Assembly (NCBI RefSeq): GCF_023954305.1 | Contig: NZ_JAMLIG010000001.1 | Coordinates: forward strand, 1,364,001 to 1,428,000 | From: Mesorhizobium sp. | GTDB taxonomy: Bacteria > Pseudomonadota > Alphaproteobacteria > Rhizobiales > Rhizobiaceae | Reading direction: 5' to 3' | DNA: 64,000 nucleotides | Shown here: positions 8,038 through 16,982 of the stretch, piece after piece | How positions within the stretch are numbered: position 1 is the first letter of the stretch | How the letters are laid out: every line of letters starts with the position of its first letter | Program-made: the position numbers and the translations under genes | The notes under the pieces: generated by a model | Told to the model about the DNA's origin: nothing | What the model saw: the letters and a program-made list of their open reading frames with translations, nothing else | Databases searched by the model: none

Positions 8038-9054
8038 CTACTCGCTGCTCGACTGGTTCTTGTCGCCGAAGATGCCGCGCTCGGAGACCTGGATGCCGGC
8101 CGGGCCGAGGATGACGCAAAAGAGCACCGGCAGGAAGAACAGGATCATCGGCACGGTCAGCTTGGGCGGCAGGGCGGCAGCCTTCTTCTCGGCCTCGTTC
8201 AACCGCATTTCCCGGCTTTCGTTGGCAAGGACACGCAGCGCAGTGGCGATCGGCGTGCCGTAGCGCTCGGCCTGGATAAGGGCCTGGGCGACGCCCTTGA
8301 CGCTCTCGAGGCCGGTGCGGTTGGCAAGGTTCTCATAGGCCTGTCGCCGTTCCTGGAGGAAGGACAGTTCGGCATTGGTGAGGACGAACTCCTCGGCGAG
8401 CTCGACCGACTGGGCGCCGATCTCGTCGGCGACCTTGCGCATGGCGGCTTCGATCGACATGCCCGATTCCACGCAGATCAGCATCAGATCGAGCGCGTCC
8501 GGCCAGGCCCTCTGGATCGAGGCCCTGCGTTTGGTCGCAAGGTTCGAGACGTAGAGGACGGGCGCGTAGAAGCCGGCATAGGCGACGAGAATGCAGACGA
8601 ACAGCTTGACGAATGTCGGTTGCTGGGGGAGCCCGCCGAGAACGAACACATAGGCGGCGGCGAGGGCAAACCCGACGAAGGGCAGCACCAGTCGGAAGAA
8701 CAGGAACTTCGTCAGCGGGTTCTGGCCGCGAAAGCCGGCAAGCCGGAGTTTCGTCATGGTCGATTCGTCGGCCAGAGCGCGACGCAGGTCGAGCCGCTCG
8801 ACAATATGTTTCATGCCGGTCGACTGTTCTTCGCGCAGGCCGCGACGACGCTTGTCCGACTCCGCCGCGAGGCGTGCGCGCTGCTTGGCGCGCAGCTCTT
8901 CGCGTTCGATCGCGACGGTCTGCATGCGCGACTTCAAAGTGTTGCCGGCGAAAGACGGCATCAGCGTGAAGAGGGTCGCGAAGACGGCGATACCGACGAA
9001 CACGGCGATGAGAAAGGCCGGATCCGAGATCGACTTGGAGAGTTGGGTGAACAT
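8038..9054 (-). CDS. tadC: TadC, inner-membrane platform protein of the tad pilus (type II secretion F family)
   Basis: A 338-residue integral membrane protein that with TadB forms the inner-membrane platform for Flp pilus assembly. An N-terminal helix (about residues 15-35) is followed by a basic cytoplasmic region, two helices near 125-165, the GspF-type cytoplasmic domain (AWPDALDLMLICVESGMSIEAAMRKVADEIG) and a C-terminal helix pair (LPPKLTVPMILFFLPVLFCVILGPAG). The length matches the family. It is the last gene of the minus-strand flp-cpa-tad unit, seven bases after tadB. Confidence 0.92.
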   Translation of the reverse strand: MFTQLSKSISDPAFLIAVFVGIAVFATLFTLMPSFAGNTLKSRMQTVAIEREELRAKQRARLAAESDKRRRGLREEQSTGMKHIVERLDLRRALADESTMTKLRLAGFRGQNPLTKFLFFRLVLPFVGFALAAAYVFVLGGLPQQPTFVKLFVCILVAYAGFYAPVLYVSNLATKRRASIQRAWPDALDLMLICVESGMSIEAAMRKVADEIGAQSVELAEEFVLTNAELSFLQERRQAYENLANRTGLESVKGVAQALIQAERYGTPIATALRVLANESREMRLNEAEKKAAALPPKLTVPMILFFLPVLFCVILGPAGIQVSERGIFGDKNQSSSE

Positions 9055-9061
9055 GCCGGAC

Positions 9062-10075
9062 CTAGACCTCGAAATTCATCATCTTCCGCATCACGAAGAT
9101 ACCGATGGACATCCAGACAGCGGAGAAGCCTAGGATCATGTGGCCTTGCGGTGTCGTGAAGAGGGGCATGATGTAGTTGGGCGAGGAGAGGTAGACCAGG
9201 AACGCCACGATAAAGGGCAGCGCACCGATGATGACGGCCGAGGCCTTGGCCTCCATCGACAGTGCTTGCACCTTCGCCTTCATCTTCTTGCGGTCGCGCA
9301 GGACGCGCGACAGATTGCCGAGCGCCTCGGACAGGTTGCCGCCGGCCTGTTGCTGGATCTGGATGACGATGCCGAAGAAGCCGGCCTCCGGACAAGGCAT
9401 CGTCTCGGTCATCCGCATCGCGGCTTCCGGGATGGAGAGGCCCAACTGCTGCGACTCGACGATGCGGCGAAACTCGGACTTCACCGGTTCCTGCGCTTCG
9501 TTGGCAATCAGCCGGATACCGTCGTTGAGCGGAAGGCCCGACTTCACCGCGCGGACGATGACGTCGAGTGCGTTCGGGAACTCGTTGAGGAACGCCTTGA
9601 CTCGCCTTGCGCGCCGGAAGGACACGAACCAGCGAGGGAGACCGAGAGCCCCGGCGACCAGCGCGCCCGGCACAGCCCAGAGCGGAGCGCCACCGATGTA
9701 GGCCAACGCGGCGAGGACCACCCCGGTGACCAGGGAATACAGATAGAACCGCTCCATCGTCACCGTCATGCCCGCCTGGCGGATCTGGACCCTCAGAGGC
9801 GGCTTCTTGATGATCTGGTCGCGCGATTTCTGCTTGTTCTCGAGATCCTTGAGCGAGTCCTGAATCGATTTTCGCCGCTTGGCGACCTCCGCCGTACGGT
9901 CGCGGGCGGCGGCGATGACGCTGCGGTCGGTCTCGGCCCGCTTGATCGAATCGAGCCGCTTGCCGGTATTCTCCTCGTTCTGGATGCGCTTGTACATCAA
10001 CGCATAGGCGACCGCGCCCGCACTCACGCCGGCAAGCGCGATGAAGGCGAGGAGTGTGGTGTCTATGCCGAACAT
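9062..10075 (-). CDS. tadB: TadB, inner-membrane platform protein of the tad pilus
   Basis: A 337-residue membrane protein of the type II secretion F family that works with TadC and the CpaF ATPase to extrude Flp pili. It begins with a membrane helix (LLAFIALAGVSAGAVAYALMY), followed by a long basic region (about 30-100), two helices (about 115-160), the cytoplasmic F-domain (FPNALDVIVRAVKSGLPLNDGIRLIANEA) and two C-terminal helices. It follows cpaF by 29 bases and precedes tadC by seven on the same strand, the conserved order. Confidence 0.92.
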   Translation of the reverse strand: MFGIDTTLLAFIALAGVSAGAVAYALMYKRIQNEENTGKRLDSIKRAETDRSVIAAARDRTAEVAKRRKSIQDSLKDLENKQKSRDQIIKKPPLRVQIRQAGMTVTMERFYLYSLVTGVVLAALAYIGGAPLWAVPGALVAGALGLPRWFVSFRRARRVKAFLNEFPNALDVIVRAVKSGLPLNDGIRLIANEAQEPVKSEFRRIVESQQLGLSIPEAAMRMTETMPCPEAGFFGIVIQIQQQAGGNLSEALGNLSRVLRDRKKMKAKVQALSMEAKASAVIIGALPFIVAFLVYLSSPNYIMPLFTTPQGHMILGFSAVWMSIGIFVMRKMMNFEV

Positions 10076-10104
10076 GTCATGCCGCTCCCGGGCAGGGACT
10101 GCGC

Positions 10105-11604
10105 TCAGTCTGCCTGTTTTTCCATGGCTTCGAGCGCCTTGGCGAGACGCTGTTCCTCGTTGAAGTAGCGCGCGCGTTCCCAGAATTTGGGGCGCCCGAC
10201 GCCCGTCGAAACGTGTTCGCCTATCAGCCGTCCGTTCTGATCCTCACCCTTCAGCTTGTAGAGCACGATGTCCTGGGTGATGATCACGTCGCCTTCCATG
10301 CCGATCACCTCGGTGATGTGGGTGATGCGGCGCGAGCCGTCGCGCAGGCGCGCGGCCTGGATGATGACGTCAACTGAACCGACGATAATCTCGCGCACCG
10401 TCTTCTGCGGCAGCGAGAAACCGCCCATCGCGATCATCGATTCGACACGGTTGAGGCATTCGCGCGGGCTGTTGGAGTGGATCGTGCCCATCGAGCCGTC
10501 GTGGCCGGTATTCATCGCCTGCAGCAGATCGAACACTTCCGGACCACGAACCTCGCCGACGATGATGCGCTCGGGGCGCATGCGCAGGCAGTTCTTGACG
10601 AGATCGCGCATGGTGATTTCGCCTTCGCCTTCAAGATTGGGCGGGCGCGTCTCGAGGCGGACCACGTGCGGCTGCTGCAGTTGGAGTTCGGCAGAGTCCT
10701 CGCAGGTGATCACGCGCTCGTCGCGATCGACGTAGTTGGTCAGGCAGTTCAGCAGGGTCGTCTTGCCCGAACCGGTGCCGCCCGAAATGATGACGTTGCA
10801 CCGCACGCGACCGATGATTTTCAGGACTTCGGCGCCTTCCGGCGAAATCGCACCGAACTTCACCAGCTGGTCGAGCGTCAGCTTGTCCTTCTTGAACTTG
10901 CGGATGGTCAGCGCGGCCCCGTCGATCGAAAGCGGCGGCGCGATCACGTTGACGCGGGAACCGTCGGGCAGGCGCGCGTCGCAGATCGGGGAACTCTCGT
11001 CGACGCGGCGACCGACCTGGCTGACGATGCGCTGGCAGATGTTCAGGAGCTGCTGGTTGTCGCGGAAGCGGATCGAGGTCTGCTCGACCTTGCCGTTCAC
11101 CTCGATGAACACCTGCTTGGCGCCATTGACCATGATGTCGGCGATGTCGTCGCGAGCGAGCAAGGGTTCGAGCGGGCCGTAGCCAAGGACGTCGTTGCAG
11201 ATGTCCTCGAGCAGGTCTTCCTGCTCGGCAATCGACATCGCAAAGTTCTTGATCGCAATGATGTCGTTGACGATGTCGCGGATTTCCTCGCGCGCGGCGT
11301 CGGGGGCAAGCTTGGCCAGCTGCGACAGGTCTATCGTGTCGATCAGCGCCGAGAAGACCTGGCTCTTGGTATCGTAGTAGGCCTCGCTGCGCTCGCGCGT
11401 CGCCGCACTGCGCACGGGTGGCGGCGGGGGAGCGGTATCGAACCGTTTTGGGGCCGGGGCTGGTGCCGCCGCCACCGGCGCGGGCGGGGGCGGCGCAGGC
11501 CGGGGCGCTGGGGCCGCCTCGCTCTTGAAGGTCGTCGGCGCGGGCGCCGGCGGACGCGTGTCCACTCCGCCAAAGCCGCCGTCACTGCCCCTTTTCCCAA
11601 ACAT
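10105..11604 (-). CDS. cpaF: CpaF/TadA secretion ATPase of the tad pilus
   Basis: A 499-residue hexameric ATPase that drives Flp pilus extension. Residues 19-64 are a low-complexity Pro/Ala linker. The N-terminal all-helical region (about 80-160) precedes the RecA-like core with Walker A GGTGSGKTT (275-283), the Asp box, Walker B (RIIVGEVRGPEVFDLLQAM) and the His box (GHDGSMGTIHSNSP). All are of the CpaF type. The length is as expected. It lies between cpaE and tadB in the minus-strand tad operon. Confidence 0.95.
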   Translation of the reverse strand: MFGKRGSDGGFGGVDTRPPAPAPTTFKSEAAPAPRPAPPPPAPVAAAPAPAPKRFDTAPPPPPVRSAATRERSEAYYDTKSQVFSALIDTIDLSQLAKLAPDAAREEIRDIVNDIIAIKNFAMSIAEQEDLLEDICNDVLGYGPLEPLLARDDIADIMVNGAKQVFIEVNGKVEQTSIRFRDNQQLLNICQRIVSQVGRRVDESSPICDARLPDGSRVNVIAPPLSIDGAALTIRKFKKDKLTLDQLVKFGAISPEGAEVLKIIGRVRCNVIISGGTGSGKTTLLNCLTNYVDRDERVITCEDSAELQLQQPHVVRLETRPPNLEGEGEITMRDLVKNCLRMRPERIIVGEVRGPEVFDLLQAMNTGHDGSMGTIHSNSPRECLNRVESMIAMGGFSLPQKTVREIIVGSVDVIIQAARLRDGSRRITHITEVIGMEGDVIITQDIVLYKLKGEDQNGRLIGEHVSTGVGRPKFWERARYFNEEQRLAKALEAMEKQAD

Positions 11605-11631
11605 TCGACGAGATCCGTTCTGCTTGAGGAC

Positions 11632-12915
11632 TTACTTCTTCTTGCCCAGCTTGAGGCGGCCGAGCAGTTGCTCGATGCCGGGCTTCTTCTTCGACTTGAT
11701 CTCGGCGCGTCCTGTCACGATGTGTGCCACCTCGTTGATCATTCCCACGATCGGGCTCTTGGCATCCATCTCGCCCAGCATGCGACCGTTGTTGGCGGCG
11801 TTGCCGAAGAAAAGAGGATCGAACGGGATGACGGCCATCGGCGTTATGCCGAGCGGTTCCGAAAAGTCCGCCGGGGTGATCTCTGGCCGTTTCGGCACCC
11901 CGGCCTGGTTGATCACCAGTTTCGGCAGGGCATCGTTGGGGCGCAGCTTTCTCAGCATGTCGACGAGGTTCTTGGCATTTCGCAGATTGGCCAGTTCCGG
12001 AGTTGCCGTGATGACGATCTCGTCGGCCTGCATCAGCGTGGTCTTGGCCCATCCGGTCCAAAGATGGGGAACGTCGAGCACGACGGTCGGCGCGCTGCGC
12101 TGAGCGACATCGATGATCTGTGTGAAAGCCTCGGGATCGAAATCGTAGATCCGGTCAAGCGTCGAAGGAGCGGCAAGCAGCGATAGATTCTCCGCGCATT
12201 GCGCGAGCAGTCGATCGAGGTATGTTTCGTCTATCCGTTCCGGCGAGAAGACGGCCTCGCCGATCCCCTGGGTGGGATCCTGATCGAAATTGATGTTCGC
12301 GGTGCCGAAAGCCAGGTCCATGTCCGCGACGACGACCTCGGATTTGAACAGCGTCGACATGCTCCAGGCGACGTTGTGCGCGATGGTAGAAGAGCCGACG
12401 CCACCCTTCGCGCCGACGAAGGCGATCGTGCGGCCGAGCGGCCCCGATTCCGAATTGACGAAGATGCCGGAGATGACCGTCAGGACGTCGGCCATGGAGA
12501 TCGGCGCGACGATATATTCGGAGATCCCGGAACGTATCAGTTCGCGATAGAGCCAGACGTCATTGTAGTGGCCGATGATGACGACCTTCGTGGTGGGGTC
12601 GCACACTTCCGCGAGGCCGCGCAGGCTGTCGAGCATCTCGCGCGGCTCGCAGCGGGATTCGAGCAGGATCAGGTTCGGAGTCGGCGCTGCCTTATAGAAC
12701 TCGACGGCGGTTTCGATGCCGCCCATGTGCACCTTGAGATGCGTCTTTGCCATACGACGATCTTCGCCGGCCCGCTCTATCGGCCGCGCCACGCCTTCGG
12801 TCTCGCAGAAGGCCTGGATCGAGATTCGCGGCAGCGGGCGAAGCGCGTCCAACATCCCATGATCGGTCTCGCTCCGATCCGGAAGTGCCTGTGTCTCGTA
12901 GGCAAGATTACTCAT
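11632..12915 (-). CDS. cpaE: CpaE/TadZ-like localisation ATPase
   Basis: A 427-residue MinD/ParA-like protein that places the tad machinery, typically at a cell pole. Residues about 56-150 form an atypical receiver-like domain (VVIIGHYNDVWLYRELIRSG), followed by a MinD-type ATPase with a deviant Walker A, KGGVGSST at 170-177, where the usual final GK(S/T) lysine is absent and the signature lysine comes first. The C-terminal 20 residues are Lys-rich. CpaE proteins often have such altered P-loops. It is 18 bases after cpaD and 27 before cpaF on the same strand. Confidence 0.93.
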   Translation of the reverse strand: MSNLAYETQALPDRSETDHGMLDALRPLPRISIQAFCETEGVARPIERAGEDRRMAKTHLKVHMGGIETAVEFYKAAPTPNLILLESRCEPREMLDSLRGLAEVCDPTTKVVIIGHYNDVWLYRELIRSGISEYIVAPISMADVLTVISGIFVNSESGPLGRTIAFVGAKGGVGSSTIAHNVAWSMSTLFKSEVVVADMDLAFGTANINFDQDPTQGIGEAVFSPERIDETYLDRLLAQCAENLSLLAAPSTLDRIYDFDPEAFTQIIDVAQRSAPTVVLDVPHLWTGWAKTTLMQADEIVITATPELANLRNAKNLVDMLRKLRPNDALPKLVINQAGVPKRPEITPADFSEPLGITPMAVIPFDPLFFGNAANNGRMLGEMDAKSPIVGMINEVAHIVTGRAEIKSKKKPGIEQLLGRLKLGKKK

Positions 12916-12933
12916 CGTCGTGCCTCGCCCCGC

Positions 12934-13635
12934 CTAGTAGTCGATGTTCTGCGTGAAAGGGGTTCTCTTGGTCTGGTATTGCTCGATCGCCACCGAGCGG
13001 TTCTCGGCATCGATCTCGCTCGGCTGGCGCGGACCAACCAGATCGTTCGGATTGGCAATCTGGGCGGCCAGATTGTTCTGATAGGAACAGCCGAAGTTCG
13101 CCCAATGCTTGTTTTCGGATGTCGCCAGCAGGTCGTCCGGCCACCGGCCGCATTGGCCGGTCGTCGCCTTCACCACGTTGTAGGTGACGCGGACGGGAGC
13201 CGAGACCTCCGGCGCATTTGCCGCGTAGTGCACCACGTCGACGTTGCGGAAACCGCTCTTGTGCAGGTGGCGGGAAATGTCGGAGGCGACGTTGGTCGCC
13301 GCGGCGGCGTTGGCGGATCCGGACGGTGCCATGACCAGAACCGGCGGGGCGGCGGAGCGGTCATAGCGATACATGAAGCCGTCGACCGCATCCCGCTGAC
13401 TACGGGTCATGCCGTAGTCCCCGGACGCTACCGCGATGTCGATCGATTCCGTTGCCTCGCCCACCATGATCGGGTGGTTGGTCCGGTAGTCGTCGGGAAT
13501 CGATCCGACTTCGATGTGGTCGCGCTTTACGAGCGCGCACCCCGAGACGAGCGATGCCGTGAGGACGAGGAGGAGCGGGACCGGCAAGCGGCGCGCGGGA
13601 GAACCCGAGGCGGAATTGGAAACGAAAAGGGTCAT
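12934..13635 (-). CDS. cpaD: CpaD-like pilus lipoprotein
   Basis: A 233-residue outer-membrane lipoprotein of the tad system that assists the CpaC secretin. From ATG 13635 the protein has a short basic N-terminus, a hydrophobic core (LPVPLLLVLTASLV) and a lipobox with Cys33 (VSGCALV), which decides the start; a longer in-frame start at 13692 would spoil the signal. The mature part contains the CpaD-family region with a conserved late Cys motif (CGRWPDDLL). It lies between cpaC and cpaE on the minus strand with gaps of 16 and 18 bases. Confidence 0.9.
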   Translation of the reverse strand: MTLFVSNSASGSPARRLPVPLLLVLTASLVSGCALVKRDHIEVGSIPDDYRTNHPIMVGEATESIDIAVASGDYGMTRSQRDAVDGFMYRYDRSAAPPVLVMAPSGSANAAAATNVASDISRHLHKSGFRNVDVVHYAANAPEVSAPVRVTYNVVKATTGQCGRWPDDLLATSENKHWANFGCSYQNNLAAQIANPNDLVGPRQPSEIDAENRSVAIEQYQTKRTPFTQNIDY

Positions 13636-13651
13636 GGTGCCGGTTCCCAGC

Positions 13652-15217
13652 TCACTTGTAGATGTAGCCGACAACGCCGTGGTAGCGGCCATTCGGCTTG
13701 TCGGTCTTCATGGTTCCGTAGACGCGGTTCACCCGGCCGAGGAAATAGCCAGCGCCGTCGCTCGGCGGATTGAAATTATCCTCCGGCTTCGCCAGGGCCG
13801 AACGCGGAACCGGCCGTGCCAGATAGGGCGTCACGATGATGACAAGCTCGGTTTCGTTGCGGACGAAGTCGCGGCTGCGGAACAGGGTTCCGAGGACGGG
13901 TATCTTTGACAGACCTGGCAGGCCGCTCGCCGCCTGGCGAACGTCGTCGCGGACGAGACCTGCGATCATCATCGACCCGCCCGAAGGCAGTTCGACCGTG
14001 GTATCGGCCAGCCGCTTGCGGATGGAGAGCAGGTTCGTGCCTCCCCGCGTGACCCCTGCCGATAGTGAGACCGACCCTTCCGTCGTCGGCTCGGAGACCG
14101 ACGTACGGACCTTCAGGCTGATGCGCCCCGGCGACAGAACGACCGGCTTGAACTCGAGACCGATGCCGTATTCCAGCTTCTCGATGTCGTAGGTGATGTT
14201 GCCGGTTTCGTCGTCGACCGCCTGCCCGGACACGAGGTTGAACTCGCCGCCGACCCGGAAGGTCGCCTGCTCGCCCGACACGGCGGTCAGGGTTGGCTCC
14301 GCCAGCGTCTTCATTACGCCGGATTGTTCCATGGCGTTGATGTAGGCGTCGATCATCGAACCGCCGATGCTGAAGCCGGTGTTCGAGATAGGAATTCCGA
14401 GGCCGGTGATGTTGTCGGTTATCGCGCCCCAGGAAATGCCGTTGGAATTGCCGTTGGCGATCATGTTGACGCCGAGCTGCTTCATGACGGTCCGGCTGAC
14501 CTCGGCGACGGTGACCTTCAGTGTGACCTGGTCTTCGCCGATGATCTTGATCAGGTTGACGATCTGGCTGACCTGCCGTTCCTGGTCCGGATTGTCGATG
14601 TCGACGCCGCCGGCCGCGTCGCCGCCGGCGGCAGTCTGCGAATACTGGCCGGTGGTCGCTTCACCGCCGGTCACGAAGATCTGGGCGAGGCGCGCTGCGC
14701 GCGAAGCATCGAGCGGCGTTTCCACCGTACCGGTCAGGACAACGTTATCGTTGAGAAGCTCGACGGTGATGTCCGAGTTCGGAATGAAGCGCTTCAGGTA
14801 TTCCTCGAGACCGGCGACGTCCCGTTCGATCGCCAGGTCGAGGCTGACGATCTGCTCGCCATTGGGGCCGAAGACGAAGATGTTGGTCTGGCCGACCGAC
14901 TTGCCGAACAGATAGATGCGGCGCGCGGTGCGGGTGACGGCATCGGCGACAGCAGGGTTTGCCACGAGAATGTCGTAGGCGTCGCTCGGCAGGTCGATGA
15001 CCACGGATTTGTTCAGGCCGAGCTTGATGTGCTGACCGCCGGCGGCCGACGTGCGGATGTTGACCGTGCCGTCCTTGGCGAGCGCCGGCGCAACCGGCGG
15101 AGCCAACAGAGCAAGCGAAACCGTGCCGGCCGCCATCAATGCAAGCGCGACTCGCGATGCCTGGAAGCGGACCAGCGGCCTGTTCAGGGCTGCCGAAACA
15201 GTCGAGTTCATCTTCAC
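13652..15217 (-). CDS. cpaC: CpaC/RcpA outer-membrane secretin of the tad pilus
   Basis: A 521-residue secretin that forms the outer-membrane channel for the Flp pilus. A signal peptide spans about residues 1-48 (basic start, then ALMAAGTVSLALLAPPVAPALA). The pilus-formation N-terminal domain (about 60-130, NKSVVIDLPSDAYDILVANPAVADA), a BON-like region (about 135-190) and the C-terminal secretin domain with VPSGGSMMIAGL-like and VVLSPGRISLKV elements follow. The C-terminal extension contains the LVIIVTPYLA secretin signature. ATG 15217 overlaps the cpaB stop (ATGA). Confidence 0.95.
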   Translation of the reverse strand: MKMNSTVSAALNRPLVRFQASRVALALMAAGTVSLALLAPPVAPALAKDGTVNIRTSAAGGQHIKLGLNKSVVIDLPSDAYDILVANPAVADAVTRTARRIYLFGKSVGQTNIFVFGPNGEQIVSLDLAIERDVAGLEEYLKRFIPNSDITVELLNDNVVLTGTVETPLDASRAARLAQIFVTGGEATTGQYSQTAAGGDAAGGVDIDNPDQERQVSQIVNLIKIIGEDQVTLKVTVAEVSRTVMKQLGVNMIANGNSNGISWGAITDNITGLGIPISNTGFSIGGSMIDAYINAMEQSGVMKTLAEPTLTAVSGEQATFRVGGEFNLVSGQAVDDETGNITYDIEKLEYGIGLEFKPVVLSPGRISLKVRTSVSEPTTEGSVSLSAGVTRGGTNLLSIRKRLADTTVELPSGGSMMIAGLVRDDVRQAASGLPGLSKIPVLGTLFRSRDFVRNETELVIIVTPYLARPVPRSALAKPEDNFNPPSDGAGYFLGRVNRVYGTMKTDKPNGRYHGVVGYIYK

Positions 15218-16032
15218 TTGCGAGCCCCCTCTTCCGACACCACCCCGTTCTTGATCAGCCGCACCGTTCCGCGACGCCCATTGCCCGAGACGAGATAGTC
15301 GGCTTCCTCGAGATTGGTCTCCTGGGCATCCGCGACGGAACGAAGCGCGAGCGTGAGGCGGTCGGCCATCTGCAGCGCCACGGTGATGATCTCTGCCTGC
15401 TGTGCGGTGAGCTCCAGCGTCGCAGTATCGCCGACCTTGACCTTGCGCCCCTCCTCGTCCTCCTGGATGGCCTGGTCGATGGCGAGAACGCGGATATTCC
15501 TGAGAATCGTCTCGGTGACGTAGCCCTGAGTACTGCTCTGTCCCTGGGTTTCAGAGCGGCGCGTCATGATGACGTCGACGTAGTCGTTGGGCAGGATGAA
15601 GCCGCCGGCCGAGGTGTCGGCCGAGATCCGGGTCGCGACCGCTCTCTTGCCCGCCGGCAGGATCGCCGACATGAAGCTCTGGCCCTGGCCGATCAGCTTG
15701 GACTTGCGCAGCGGTTCGCCCTCATACATGGCGAGCCGGGCGACCGAGCCTTTCAATTGCTCCAGGGCGTCTGGTTCCTTGTCGCGGGTAACGAAATGCT
15801 CGCTGACCGCGTCGCTCGGCCACGCCTGCCATTCGAGCTGGCTGTCGATGGCGGCGCCCATCGGCAGGTCACTACCCAGAACCAGCACGTCGGTCGTCTC
15901 GATCGCCGGGGTAGCCGGCGCATTGACGACAACCTGGGGCGCCGGGGGCGCTGACATGTTCTTCGCAATGTATCCCGCGCCGCCGGCCGCCATGACGGCG
16001 ACGCCTGCGATGACTATCCGGGATGCAACCAT
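15214..16032 (-). CDS. cpaB: CpaB/RcpC pilus assembly protein
   Basis: A 272-residue periplasmic protein of the tad apparatus. An N-terminal membrane anchor (IVIAGVAVMAAGGAGYIA) is followed by a SAF-like domain (about 45-110, LGSDLPMGAAIDSQLEWQAW and the GEPLRKSKLI segment) and the RcpC domain (about 110-240). Its stop overlaps cpaC (ATGA), so the pair is translationally coupled. The gene begins 126 bases after the prepilin peptidase gene, in a gap that carries a CtrA-like element and could hold its own promoter. Confidence 0.92.
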   Translation of the reverse strand: MVASRIVIAGVAVMAAGGAGYIAKNMSAPPAPQVVVNAPATPAIETTDVLVLGSDLPMGAAIDSQLEWQAWPSDAVSEHFVTRDKEPDALEQLKGSVARLAMYEGEPLRKSKLIGQGQSFMSAILPAGKRAVATRISADTSAGGFILPNDYVDVIMTRRSETQGQSSTQGYVTETILRNIRVLAIDQAIQEDEEGRKVKVGDTATLELTAQQAEIITVALQMADRLTLALRSVADAQETNLEEADYLVSGNGRRGTVRLIKNGVVSEEGARK

Positions 16033-16101
16033 GGTCGGTCCTCACGCACGGCAAACCAATTCACCGGGACCGACAATGAGGTGGCAATCGTCAAAACAAG
16101 G

Positions 16102-16116
16102 TTAATGCAATGCTTA
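16102..16116. promoter_or_regulatory. CtrA-like motif upstream of cpaB
   Basis: TTAA-N7-CTTA at 16102-16116 is one base from the CtrA consensus TTAA-N7-TTAA and lies about 70-85 bases before cpaB in an AT-rich stretch of an otherwise GC-rich region. It may mark a promoter internal to the tad unit. The motif is seen directly; the regulator is inferred. Confidence 0.3.
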
Positions 16117-16158
16117 CGATCGTGATTAATTCTTGGTTTATTCAAACTCTAGCGAGGT

Positions 16159-16680
16159 TCACATCCCCGCGGCGCGGGCAATCGCCCACTCGGCGAGGGC
16201 GCTGCCGGGAAAGGCCGCGATACCACCAAGTCCAAGGGCGATGCCGTACGGAACCCCCACATCCCGGTCGGCGAGATGGCGCAGGAAGACGTTATGGCCG
16301 GTAAAGACCGATAGTGGCGAGCGCCGGTACATGAGGATCAGCATCGTCAACAGACCGCCCAGCGCGGCCGAGTAAACGAGATACTGCAGGAGCTCCTGGC
16401 CAAAGCCCATCCAGAGCGCCGTCGCGGCAAGCAACTTGGCGTCGCCGCCGCCCATGCCGCCCATCGCAAACAACGTGAAGGTGACGGCGAGCACAACGGC
16501 TCCTGCGGCGAGGTGCCAGCCGTAAGCATACCAGTCCATGCCGGTGAGCGGCGCGAGGACGAGGAAAGTGGCGACGAGCAGCAGAGACACCCGGTTGGCG
16601 ATGGTCATCGACAGCATGTCTGAAATGGCCGCATAGGCCATGCAGAATGGGAATACGATGAAGATGGCGGCTACAAGCAT
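16159..16680 (-). CDS. cpaA: Prepilin peptidase CpaA/TadV (A24)
   Basis: A 173-residue integral-membrane aspartic protease that cleaves Flp prepilin and the TadE-like pseudopilins. The two catalytic aspartates are visible as AAISDMLSMTIANR near residue 20 and GMGGGDAKLLAATALWMG near residue 80. Five or six membrane helices cover the rest. It is the short A24A form lacking the N-methyltransferase domain, as is normal for tad systems. ATG 16680 is preferred over TTG 16698 because a GAGG sits at proper distance before it. It follows the flp gene, with a GC-rich hairpin between them. Confidence 0.9.
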   Translation of the reverse strand: MLVAAIFIVFPFCMAYAAISDMLSMTIANRVSLLLVATFLVLAPLTGMDWYAYGWHLAAGAVVLAVTFTLFAMGGMGGGDAKLLAATALWMGFGQELLQYLVYSAALGGLLTMLILMYRRSPLSVFTGHNVFLRHLADRDVGVPYGIALGLGGIAAFPGSALAEWAIARAAGM

Positions 16681-16753
16681 GGGAACCTCGCAGGCCAAAA
16701 TGCTAGTCGCGCGGGCTTAACTCTTGGTGAAGCGGGCGCCCTCAACGCACGAA

Positions 16754-16773
16754 GCCGCGCCTTTCGGCGCGGC
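16754..16773 (-). terminator. GC-rich hairpin after flp
   Basis: GCCGCGCC and GGCGCGGC (16754-16761 and 16766-16773) form an 8-base-pair perfect stem with a four-base loop. On the minus strand it follows the flp stop by 35 bases. The run after the stem is not a strong T tract, so it may act as an attenuator or 3' stabiliser that lets pilin mRNA exceed the downstream cpa mRNA. That role is inferred. Confidence 0.5.
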
Positions 16774-16808
16774 CCCGTTGAATTTCGGCGCGAAGCCGGT
16801 CAGGCGGA

Positions 16809-16982
16809 TCAGCCGGCGTTGTCGAGCGTATCGGCCAGGTCCTTGAACTTGGCGTCGAGCGAGTTGCCGAGTTCACCGGCGCCGACCATGATGGCGAGCG
16901 CGATCAGAGCGGCGATCAGACCGTATTCGATGGCGGTCGCGCCGGACTCGTTCTTCACAAAGCGTGCGAAAAGCTTGGTCAT
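16809..16982 (-). CDS. flp: Flp-type pilin (major tad pilin)
   Basis: A 57-residue pilin, below the usual size cut-off for gene callers. It is the structural subunit of the tad pilus. The prepilin leader MTKLFARFVKNESG ends at Gly14, followed by ATAIEYGLIAALIALAI, in which Glu19 and Tyr20 (fifth and sixth after the cleavage site) are the Flp hallmark and the hydrophobic helix begins. The C-terminus is short and acidic (LDAKFKDLADTLDNAG). GAGCTC before ATG 16982 gives a modest binding site. It is the first gene of the minus-strand unit flp-cpaABCDEF-tadBC. Confidence 0.95.
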   Translation of the reverse strand: MTKLFARFVKNESGATAIEYGLIAALIALAIMVGAGELGNSLDAKFKDLADTLDNAG

